The position numbers were made by a program, and so were the translations under genes. DNA of 64,000 nucleotides, taken from positions 186,001 through 250,000 of the forward strand of contig NZ_JAVHXC010000005.1 of NCBI RefSeq assembly GCF_032248695.1. Reading direction: 5' to 3'. Below, in pieces: positions 1-7,416 of the stretch. Source of the DNA: Dietzia sp032248695. GTDB lineage: Bacteria; Actinomycetota; Actinomycetes; Mycobacteriales; Mycobacteriaceae. Numbering within the stretch: the first letter of the stretch is position 1; every line of letters begins with the position of its first letter. The notes under the pieces were generated by a model. It saw only the letters and a list, made by a program, of their open reading frames with translations. It was not told the DNA's origin and did no database searches.

Positions 1-1
1 C

Positions 2-103
2 CTCGACCAGGAGTGGTCGGGCGCCGAGCGGCACCAGCGCCGTATCGACATCCTCGCCGAGTACGAGCGCACCGGCGAGGCCCCCGCGGTCCCCGGGGCC
101 TGA
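2..103 (+). CDS. rpiB: Ribose-5-phosphate isomerase B, C-terminal end (partial)
   Basis: Only the last 33 codons lie in the window; the start is off the left edge. The reading frame beginning at base 2 encodes a tail containing RHQRRIDILAEYE and ending PAVPGA, which closely resembles the C terminus of actinobacterial RpiB. That enzyme interconverts ribose-5-phosphate and ribulose-5-phosphate in the pentose phosphate pathway. The stop at 101-103 is followed 8 bases later by the GTG of the DNA glycosylase gene, and rpiB-nei adjacency is the usual order in mycobacteria (Rv2465c-Rv2464c). The assignment rests on a short tail plus context. Confidence 0.7.
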   Translation, partial: LDQEWSGAERHQRRIDILAEYERTGEAPAVPGA

Positions 104-111
104 GCCTCACC

Positions 112-948
112 GTGCCTGAAGGGCACACCCTCCACCGGCTGGCCCGCCTGCACACCGAGTACTTCGCAGGCGGGCCCGTCCGTGTGTCCAGCCCCCAGGG
201 TCGGTTCGCGGACCACGTGGCCGTGGACGGCCGGTACTTCGACCGCGCCACGGCGGTCGGAAAACACCTGTTCCACCACTACGAGGGCGGCCTAGCCGTG
301 CACGTCCACCTGGGCCTGTACGGGTTCTTCGACACGCACCTCGTGACCGAGGGCGAGGCCCCGCCGGCGCCGGTGGGTCAGGTGCGGATGCGGGTGGGCG
401 CGATCGCCGACGGCGGCCCCGCGCACTGGGTCGACCTGCGTGGACCGACCCGCTGCGAGGTGATCGCCGAGGCGGAGGTCGGCGCCGTACGCGGCCGACT
501 GGGCCCCGACCCCCTCGACCCGCACGCCGACCCGGATCGCGCCTGGGGCCGGATCTCGCGCAGCGCCCGGCCGGTCGGCGCCCTGCTGATGGACCAGAAG
601 ATCCTGGCCGGAGTCGGCAACGTCTACCGCGCCGAGGTGCTCTTCCGGCACGGGATCGACCCGTTCCTGCCCGGCAGGGAACTCGACCGGACGGACTTCG
701 ACGCCGTGTGGGACGACCTCGTCGCCCTGATGGAGGTCGGGGTGCAGACCGGGGCCATCCACACCATCCGCCCCGAGCACGATCACGGCGACGTACCGAG
801 GCGGGGCGCCGACCGGCCGCGCAACTACGTCTACCAACGCGACGGCTGGGAATGCCGGGTGTGCGGCGACGAGGTGCGCGCGCAGGCGATGGAGGCGCGG
901 ACGCTGTACTGGTGTCCCACCTGCCAGCCGGGGCCGGGCGGTCACTGA
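112..948 (+). CDS. nei: Fpg/Nei-family DNA glycosylase/AP lyase
   Basis: A 278-residue base-excision-repair enzyme that removes oxidised bases and nicks the abasic site. The GTG at 112 was chosen because it places the family's catalytic Pro-Glu directly after the initiator (V-P-E-G-H-T); the open frame continues further upstream only through rpiB. The N-terminal catalytic residues are P2 and E3. The helix-two-turn-helix region includes the DQKILAGVGNVYRAEVLF motif at mid-protein. A C-terminal zinc finger is formed by C248, C251, C268 and C271. Its position between rpiB and tig matches mycobacterial Nei1 (Rv2464c). Substrate preference cannot be read from the sequence. Confidence 0.9.
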   Translation: MPEGHTLHRLARLHTEYFAGGPVRVSSPQGRFADHVAVDGRYFDRATAVGKHLFHHYEGGLAVHVHLGLYGFFDTHLVTEGEAPPAPVGQVRMRVGAIADGGPAHWVDLRGPTRCEVIAEAEVGAVRGRLGPDPLDPHADPDRAWGRISRSARPVGALLMDQKILAGVGNVYRAEVLFRHGIDPFLPGRELDRTDFDAVWDDLVALMEVGVQTGAIHTIRPEHDHGDVPRRGADRPRNYVYQRDGWECRVCGDEVRAQAMEARTLYWCPTCQPGPGGH

Positions 949-1012
949 CCGGGCGGCCTCGGCGACGCAGATCCGGGGCGGGTCCGTCGGCGGGAAGCGC
1001 AGCCGCGCGCGA

Positions 1013-1056
1013 CCATGGCGTCTCGCGCGTACCGGGGTCGGGGCGAGACGCCATGG
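1013..1056 (+). terminator. Hairpin downstream of nei (candidate terminator)
   Basis: A perfect 14-bp inverted repeat (arms 1013-1026 and 1043-1056, 16-nt loop) lies 65 bases after the nei stop. There is no U-tract, so it would be an atypical terminator or an RNA-processing structure. The right-arm sequence GGGCGAGACGCCAT recurs exactly at 1092-1105. The rest of the gap from 949 to 1253 holds no convincing gene. Confidence 0.45.
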
Positions 1057-1156
1057 GCAGGGGCGGCTGAGGGCGCGCCGGTCATGCAGACGGGCGAGAC
1101 GCCATCCGCGGGGGCGCCTGCGTGGCGGCGGCGACGACGAGGGGAACGCGGACTAG

Positions 1157-1179
1157 TTGGCTAAAGTCTGGGCTAAAGT
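1157..1179. repeat. Tandem pair of GGCTAAAGT
   Basis: Two copies of the nonamer GGCTAAAGT stand 3 bases apart just before the tRNA-Gly terminator region. This is an AT-richer patch in a very GC-rich gap. It may be a protein-binding site or chance; no function is assigned. Confidence 0.3.
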
Positions 1180-1198
1180 GCCCCTCCCGGAAACGGTT

Positions 1199-1230
1199 GC
1201 GGGGCACCGCCCGGATGGGTGATGCCCCGC
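1199..1230 (-). terminator. Hairpin at the 3' side of tRNA-Gly
   Basis: Inverted repeat GCGGGGCA (1199-1206) and TGCCCCGC (1223-1230), 16-nt loop, starting 24 bases past the 3' end of the minus-strand tRNA-Gly. It is the likely terminator or processing hairpin of that transcript. Confidence 0.5.
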
Positions 1231-1253
1231 AGGTGACGCCGTGTGGCCGTCTG

Positions 1254-1327
1254 TGGAGCGGGTGACGGGAATCGAACCCGCGTATCCTGCTTGGAAGGCA
1301 GGGGCTTTACCATTAAGCTACACCCGC
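1254..1327 (-). tRNA. tRNA-Gly (anticodon UCC)
   Basis: The reverse complement folds as a 74-nt cloverleaf with a genomically encoded CCA. It has acceptor stem GCGGGTG/CACCCGC, a D-arm with GCTTAATGGTAAAGC, an anticodon arm CCTGC-CTTCCAA-GCAGG with anticodon TCC, and a T-arm carrying GGTTCGATTCC. It is transcribed away from the tig/clp genes. Confidence 0.95.
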
Positions 1328-1530
1328 GTCAGTGGGCTTGACCTGGGATTATTGTCCCGGTCCCGCTCACGCGGAGATAACACTACCGGACGCCGCGCGG
1401 CGTCCCCAACTCCCGGGCCGAGAAGTCGGAATCGGCGGCGGGATGGGCCTGTCGTACACTGGGCGAGTTGGTTTGGCGGCCCGGCGGATTTCCCGTGCGA
1501 GACAGCGGGGTGGTCGGCCGCGCGACCCAC

Positions 1531-1607
1531 CGGGATGTGGCGCAGCTTGGTAGCGCATCCGCTTTGGGAGCGGAGGGTCGCAGGTTCGAATCCTGTCATC
1601 CCGACCA
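1531..1607 (+). tRNA. tRNA-Pro (anticodon UGG)
   Basis: A 77-nt cloverleaf including encoded CCA. The acceptor stem is CGGGATG/CATCCCG, the anticodon loop TTTGGGA (anticodon TGG), and the T-loop GTTCGAATC. It lies 50 bases upstream of tig, the same neighbour arrangement seen in mycobacteria, and may be processed from a shared transcript. Confidence 0.95.
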
Positions 1608-1657
1608 GCGGAGCCGAAAGACACGAACCCCAGAAGACTTCCTAGGAGAACATCACC

Positions 1658-3082
1658 GTGAAGAGCACTGTCGAGCAGCTCAACCCGACCCGGGTCAAGA
1701 TCACCGTGGAGGTGCCGTTCGCCGAGCTCGAGCCGGACTTCGCCAAGGCCTACAAGTCGCTCGCCGGCCAGGTCAGCATCCCGGGCTTCCGCCCCGGTAA
1801 GGCCCCGGCCAAGCTCCTCGAGTCGCGGATCGGTCGCCCGGCCGTCCTCGAGCAGGTCATCAACGACATGATCCCCTCGCGCTACAGCCAGGCCGTCGAC
1901 GAGCACGAGCTCGTGGTCCTCACGCAGCCCGAGATCGAGGTCACCAAGCTCGAGGACAACGACGTCGTGGAGTTCACGGCCGAGGTCGACGTGCGCCCGG
2001 AGATCGAACTGCCGAAGTTCGAGGAGCTCGAGGTCACCGTCGAGGCGCCCGAGACCGATGACGCCGCCGTCGACGCGGAGCTCGACAACCTCCGTGCCCG
2101 CTTCGGCACCCTCAAGGGTGTCGAGCGTGGCGCCACGGAGGGCGACTTCCTGTCCGTGGACCTGGCGGCGACCGTCGACGGCGAGCCGGTCGAGGACGCC
2201 TCCACCGAGGGCCTGTCCTACGAGCTCGGCTCGGGCACCCTCATCGACGGTCTCGACGAGGCCGTCACGGGCCTCAAGGCCGGCGAGTCGAAGGAGTTCA
2301 CCTCCTCGCTCGTCGCCGGCGAGCACGCCGGCAAGGAGGCGGTCATCACCGTCACCGTGCAGTCCGTCAAGGAGCGTGAGCTGCCGGAGGCCGACGACGA
2401 GTTCGCGCAGATGGCCAGCGAGTTCGACACCCTCGAGGAGCTGCGCGCCGACCTGACCGAGAAGGTCGCCCAGCAGGCCAAGGCCGGCCTGGCCGGGGAG
2501 ATCCGCGACAAGGTCCTCGACGCCCTGCTCGAGGCCGCCGACGTCCCGACCCCCGAGAGCATCGTCGAGAACGAGGCGCACCAGCAGCTGCACTCGATCT
2601 TCGGTGACGCCGCGCACGACGACGACATGATCAACACCATGCTCGCCGCCGAGGGACTCGACCGCGAGACCTTCGAGGCCGACACCCGCGAGGCCGCCGC
2701 GCGCGCGATCCGCAGCCAGCTCCTGCTGGACGCCGTCGCCGAGAAGGCCTCGACCGATGTCTCTCAGGAGGAGCTCACGCAGCACATCCTGTTCCAGGCC
2801 CAGCGCTACGGCATGGACCCCAACCAGTTCGTGCAGCAGATCCAGCAGGCCGGCCAGCTCGGCTCGCTGTTCTCCGACGTCCGCCGCTCCAAGGCCCTGG
2901 CCGACGTGATCCAGCAGGTCACCGTCAAGGACACTGAGGGCAACGTCGTGGACACCTCCGAGTTCTTCGGAACCGGTGAGGACGCCACCGACGCCACCGA
3001 CGCCACCGACGCCGTCGAGGCGGCCGAGGATGACGCGGCCGAGGCCGCCGACGCCGGTGCCGCGAAGGGCGAGGACGCCTGA
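1658..3082 (+). CDS. tig: Trigger factor (ribosome-associated chaperone/PPIase)
   Basis: A 474-residue cytosolic chaperone that binds the ribosomal exit tunnel and folds nascent chains. The N-terminal ribosome-binding domain has the signature GFRPGKAP at about residues 43-50. An FKBP-type prolyl isomerase domain follows (about 150-245), then the C-terminal helical cradle. The tail is acidic with a short DATDATDA repeat near residue 447, typical of actinobacterial trigger factors. The GTG start is supported by AGGAG at 1644-1648. tRNA-Pro precedes it and clpP1-clpP2-clpX follow, forming a protein quality-control neighbourhood. Confidence 0.96.
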   Translation: MKSTVEQLNPTRVKITVEVPFAELEPDFAKAYKSLAGQVSIPGFRPGKAPAKLLESRIGRPAVLEQVINDMIPSRYSQAVDEHELVVLTQPEIEVTKLEDNDVVEFTAEVDVRPEIELPKFEELEVTVEAPETDDAAVDAELDNLRARFGTLKGVERGATEGDFLSVDLAATVDGEPVEDASTEGLSYELGSGTLIDGLDEAVTGLKAGESKEFTSSLVAGEHAGKEAVITVTVQSVKERELPEADDEFAQMASEFDTLEELRADLTEKVAQQAKAGLAGEIRDKVLDALLEAADVPTPESIVENEAHQQLHSIFGDAAHDDDMINTMLAAEGLDRETFEADTREAAARAIRSQLLLDAVAEKASTDVSQEELTQHILFQAQRYGMDPNQFVQQIQQAGQLGSLFSDVRRSKALADVIQQVTVKDTEGNVVDTSEFFGTGEDATDATDATDAVEAAEDDAAEAADAGAAKGEDA

Positions 3083-3115
3083 CCCACGCCGGCCCGCCGA
3101 CGGCGGGACGGCCGT

Positions 3116-3156
3116 GACGGGGCCGGGGACCACGACACGTGGACCCCGGCCCCGTC
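3116..3156 (+). terminator. tig terminator hairpin
   Basis: A perfect 13-bp G+C stem (arms 3116-3128 and 3144-3156) with a 15-nt loop, 33 bases after the tig stop, followed by a weak CTTCT. A strong stem without a U-tract is common in high-GC actinobacteria. Confidence 0.7.
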
Positions 3157-3195
3157 GCTTCTGAGGTGGTGGCCGCCGGCCCGCGGCGGCCACGC

Positions 3196-3213
3196 CCGAC
3201 GCTGAGAGCGAAC
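3196..3213 (+). promoter_or_regulatory. ClgR-type operator upstream of clpP1
   Basis: CCGACGCTGAGAGCGAAC fits the corynebacterial ClgR box as I recall it (WNNWCGCYNANRGCGWWS) at all but the first base. ClgR activates clpP1P2 and clpC in C. glutamicum and mycobacteria. The site is about 120-140 bp upstream of the clpP1 start, and about 40 bp before a TAGTGT -10 candidate at 3252-3257. Confidence 0.6.
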
Positions 3214-3335
3214 ACCCGCCCCGGCGGGACGGTTCCGTCGTCGGCGTTGGTTAGTGTTGGCGTAACGGTTCCCCGGCCGCCGGTCGGTCGGGCGCCGCGC
3301 GAGCGGTGAAGACGATGAGTGAAGGTAGGTTCCCC

Positions 3336-3977
3336 GTGGCCCAGAACGGTTCAGCGGCTCAGCCCAGTTCGACGCAGCCCGCCCTCAGCTCGCCGGGGTC
3401 GCACGGACTCACTCTCGGCGACTCGGTGTACGAGCGTCTCCTCCAGGAACGGATCATCTTCCTGGGTTCGCAGGTGGACGACGATATCGCCAACCGCCTC
3501 TGCGCCCAGATGCTCCTGCTGGCGGCGGAGGACCCGTCCCGCGACATCGCGATGTACATCAACTCGCCCGGCGGCTCGGTGACGGCCGGCATGGCCATCT
3601 ACGACACCATGCAGTTCGTGGAGTGCGACGTCGCCACGTACGGCATGGGTCTGGCCGCGTCGATGGGGCAGTTCCTGTTGGCCGCCGGGGCGAAGGGCAA
3701 GCGGTTCGCCCTGCCGCACGCGAAGATCATGATGCACCAGCCCTCGGCGGGCGTCGGTGGCTCCGCCGCCGACATCGCCATCCAGGCGGAGCAGTTCGCC
3801 GCGACCAAGCGTGAGATGGCGGAGCTCATCGCCTTCCACACGGGGCAGACGTTCGAGCAGGTCACCGAGGACTCCGATCGCGACCGCTGGTTCACCGCGG
3901 AGCAGGCCAAGGAGTACGGCTTTGTCGACCACGTGATCTCGCGTGCGTCGCAGTCCGGCGGGACCTCACCGTCGTGA
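3336..3977 (+). CDS. clpP1: ATP-dependent Clp protease proteolytic subunit 1
   Basis: A 213-residue serine peptidase (S14) that forms mixed ClpP1P2 tetradecamers and degrades proteins unfolded by ClpX or ClpC. The catalytic triad is visible as S109 (GLAASMGQ), H134 (IMMHQP) and D183 (DRDRW). The GTG at 3336 was chosen because AAGGTAGG lies about 6 bases upstream and the N terminus is then closest to homologue length; in-frame ATG 3315 and GTG 3306 are alternatives. It is probably under ClgR control from the box at 3196-3213. The stop overlaps the region just upstream of clpP2. Confidence 0.95.
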   Translation: MAQNGSAAQPSSTQPALSSPGSHGLTLGDSVYERLLQERIIFLGSQVDDDIANRLCAQMLLLAAEDPSRDIAMYINSPGGSVTAGMAIYDTMQFVECDVATYGMGLAASMGQFLLAAGAKGKRFALPHAKIMMHQPSAGVGGSAADIAIQAEQFAATKREMAELIAFHTGQTFEQVTEDSDRDRWFTAEQAKEYGFVDHVISRASQSGGTSPS

Positions 3978-4045
3978 TCGAGCCCTTCTCCCACGGGTTC
4001 CCGCCCGCCGACCGAACCGCCCCGCACACGACCACGGAGTCACCG

Positions 4046-4669
4046 ATGACCTCACTGCCGACCTCCCGATACATCCTGCCCTCCTTCGTCGAGCACTCCA
4101 GCTACGGAGTCAAGGAGTCCAACCCGTACAACAAGCTCTTCGAGGAGCGCATCATCTTCCTGGGCACCCAGGTCGACGACGCCTCGGCGAACGACATCAT
4201 GGCCCAGCTGCTGGTCCTGGAGGGCCAGGACCCGGACCGCGACATCACGATGTACATCAACTCGCCGGGTGGCTCCTTCACGTCGCTGATGGCGATCTAC
4301 GACACCATGCAGTACGTGCGCCCGGACGTCGTCACGGTGTGCCTGGGGCAGGCCGCGTCGGCCGCCGCCGTCCTGCTGGCGGCGGGCACGAAGGGCAAGC
4401 GGGCCGCGCTGCCCAACGCCCGCATCCTCATCCACCAGCCGGCCACCGGCGGCATCCAGGGCCAGGTCTCGGACCTCGAGATCCAGGCGGCGGAGATCGA
4501 GCGCATGCGGCGCCTCATGGAGACCACCCTGTCCCGGCACACCGGCCGCGACGCCGAGCAGATCCGCAAGGACACCGACCGCGACAAGATCCTCACGGCC
4601 GAGGAGGCCAAGGATTACGGCATCATCGACACGGTGTTCGACTACCGCAAGCTGTCGGCGGGCAACTGA
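4046..4669 (+). CDS. clpP2: ATP-dependent Clp protease proteolytic subunit 2
   Basis: A 207-residue second ClpP paralogue. The triad is S105 (GQAASAAAV), H130 (ILIHQP) and D180 (DTDRDK). The start at ATG 4046 is favoured by GGAG six bases upstream and by the homologue-like N terminus (SRYILPSFVEHSSYGV). A longer frame from GTG 3974 would overlap the clpP1 stop as GTGA but adds a non-conserved 24 residues. Actinobacterial ClpP1 and ClpP2 work as a heteromeric complex, which fits their tandem position here. Confidence 0.95.
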   Translation: MTSLPTSRYILPSFVEHSSYGVKESNPYNKLFEERIIFLGTQVDDASANDIMAQLLVLEGQDPDRDITMYINSPGGSFTSLMAIYDTMQYVRPDVVTVCLGQAASAAAVLLAAGTKGKRAALPNARILIHQPATGGIQGQVSDLEIQAAEIERMRRLMETTLSRHTGRDAEQIRKDTDRDKILTAEEAKDYGIIDTVFDYRKLSAGN

Positions 4670-4677
4670 CGCGGCGG

Positions 4678-4707
4678 CGGCGCGCCGCTTCCAGGAGCGG
4701 CGCGCCG
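4678..4707 (+). terminator. Hairpin between clpP2 and clpX
   Basis: A 12-bp stem (4678-4689 and 4696-4707) with loop TCCAGG just after clpP2. It probably separates clpP1P2 transcription from clpX. There is no U-tract. Confidence 0.6.
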
Positions 4708-4815
4708 TCGGGTGCAATGAACTGATCACGTGGGGCGGCTTTCGGGGCCGCTTCCGCGTACCGTCGACTACGGGGCGAGACATCGGCGCCCCCGGAATGC
4801 GAGGACGTAGAACTC

Positions 4816-6084
<1,269 letters not shown>

Positions 6085-6122
6085 GCTGACGGAGCCGGCC
6101 ACCGGTCGGCCGCGCCACCACG

Positions 6123-6166
6123 GACACGAGACGGCCCCCGCCACACGGCGGGGGCCGTCTCGTGTC
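6123..6166. terminator. Bidirectional terminator between clpX and benE
   Basis: A perfect 20-bp stem (6123-6142 and 6147-6166) with loop ACAC, midway between the convergent clpX (+) and benE (-) stops. Palindromic symmetry suits termination from both sides. Confidence 0.85.
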
Positions 6167-6177
6167 TCGCCGCGGGG

Positions 6178-7416
6178 TCAGCTCATGACCCGCCGCTCGA
6201 GGAGGGCGGAGACGGCCATGCCGAGCACGATGCCCCAGAACGGCGCGGAGATCCCCAGCAGGGACACGTCGGCGACGGTGACGAGCAGGCACACGAGCGG
6301 GCCGAGGGCGCGGTCGGTGCGGAACGCCGTGACGAACGCCGACTGCAGTGGTGCGAGCATCGCCAGCCCGCCGAGGGCGGCGATGAACGCCGCGGGGGTG
6401 CCCAGGATCAGGCCGACGAAGGCGGGGGAGAGCACGCCCACGACCAGGGCGAGGGCACCGTTGGTGATGGCGGCGGCGTAGTGGCGGTCGCGGTCGCCGG
6501 AGGAGACGATCAGTGCGTTGGTGGGGCCGGTCAGGCAGGTCGAGACCGCGCCGATGGCGGACACGAGCAGCGACCAGAGTCCGCAGGCGACGGCGCAGGC
6601 GGAGACGGGCGGGTGGTGCCCCTTGGCGCGTAGCACGGCGATGCCCTGCCCGTTCTGCACGACGAGCACGGTGATGGCCAGCGGGACCACGAGCTCGGTC
6701 ATGGCGCGCAGGGTGAACTCGGGCGCCTGCAGCATGGGTGCGGCGATGAGACCGTCGTCGAGGATCCCCCGGGACAGGCCGCCGGTGGCGACGACCGCGA
6801 CGATCCCCACGAGCATGGCGGCGAGGATCGGCGGCACGACCCGGGCGAGTCGGGGGACGGAGCCGACGACGACGAAGACGATCGCCATCGGGAGGGCGAC
6901 GGCGGCGGACGACCAGACGGAGGACACCAGATCGAGTCCGAACTGGAGGAAGACCCCGGCGACCATCGCCATGATGACGGGCATGGGGATCCAGTCCATG
7001 AGCCGGCGGGCCAGGCCGGTCAGTCCGACCAGCAGGATCACGACGCCCGTGGCGACGTACGCCCCCAGCACCTCGGACCATCGCAGGTGGGCGAGGGAGT
7101 TGCCGACGATGACGGTGCCGGGGATCGTCCAGAAGAAGGCCAGCGGGGTGCGGAACATCCAGCTCATGCCGATGGTGAGCAGGCCGTTGGCGAAGAAGAC
7201 GCCGAAGATCCACGAGGACAGCTGCGCGGGGGAGAGATCGCCCTGGCTCCCGGCGGTGAGGATGACGGCGACGGGGCCGGTCGCGGAGAAGACCAGGGCG
7301 ATGAGGGCGTTGGCGAACTCGCGGGGGCCGAGGTCGGTGAGCACCCGGCGGGGCGAGGGGCGCCCGGCGGTGACGGAGGCCGCGGGGGCGGCGGTCGTCG
7401 TGGGGTCGGCGGTCAC
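6178..7416 (-). CDS. benE: Benzoate:H+ symporter, BenE family
   Basis: A 412-residue integral membrane protein with about a dozen hydrophobic segments. It matches BenE-type benzoate transporters (signatures such as PREFANALIALVFSATGP near the N terminus, PLAITVLVVQNGQGIAVL, and STCLTGPTNALI). The role is proton-coupled benzoate uptake across the cytoplasmic membrane. The GTG start at 7416 overlaps the stop of the upstream LuxR-type regulator (GTGA) and has GGAGA just upstream, so it is probably translationally coupled. It is the last gene of the minus-strand ben operon and is the second transporter there, besides the MFS permease. Confidence 0.88.
   Translation of the reverse strand: MTADPTTTAAPAASVTAGRPSPRRVLTDLGPREFANALIALVFSATGPVAVILTAGSQGDLSPAQLSSWIFGVFFANGLLTIGMSWMFRTPLAFFWTIPGTVIVGNSLAHLRWSEVLGAYVATGVVILLVGLTGLARRLMDWIPMPVIMAMVAGVFLQFGLDLVSSVWSSAAVALPMAIVFVVVGSVPRLARVVPPILAAMLVGIVAVVATGGLSRGILDDGLIAAPMLQAPEFTLRAMTELVVPLAITVLVVQNGQGIAVLRAKGHHPPVSACAVACGLWSLLVSAIGAVSTCLTGPTNALIVSSGDRDRHYAAAITNGALALVVGVLSPAFVGLILGTPAAFIAALGGLAMLAPLQSAFVTAFRTDRALGPLVCLLVTVADVSLLGISAPFWGIVLGMAVSALLERRVMS

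Noticed and set aside
1254..1607. tRNA-Gly/tRNA-Pro as an integration site for a mobile island
   Set aside because: No integrase, no duplicated tRNA 3' end and no direct repeats were seen at either side; the flanking genes are conserved housekeeping genes.
1241..1645. A plus-strand open frame spanning both tRNA genes
   Set aside because: It reads through tRNA-Gly antisense and tRNA-Pro sense and has no ribosome-binding site or protein-like composition.
2971..3015. Short GACGCCACC repeats at the 3' end of tig as a minisatellite or CRISPR-like repeat
   Set aside because: They are in frame and encode DAT repeats in the low-complexity acidic tail; the units are far too short and lack spacers.
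1367..3193. A 608-codon open frame on the minus strand across tig, and similar long antisense frames over catA/catB, benC, pcaG/H, rne and comEC
   Set aside because: High-GC codon bias opens antisense frames. The sense proteins match known families with full motifs, whereas the antisense products are Arg/Pro/Gly-rich without any recognisable domain.
3974..4045. Longer N terminus for ClpP2 from GTG 3974, overlapping the clpP1 stop
   Set aside because: The extra 24 residues are not homologue-like, and ATG 4046 has a well-placed GGAG.
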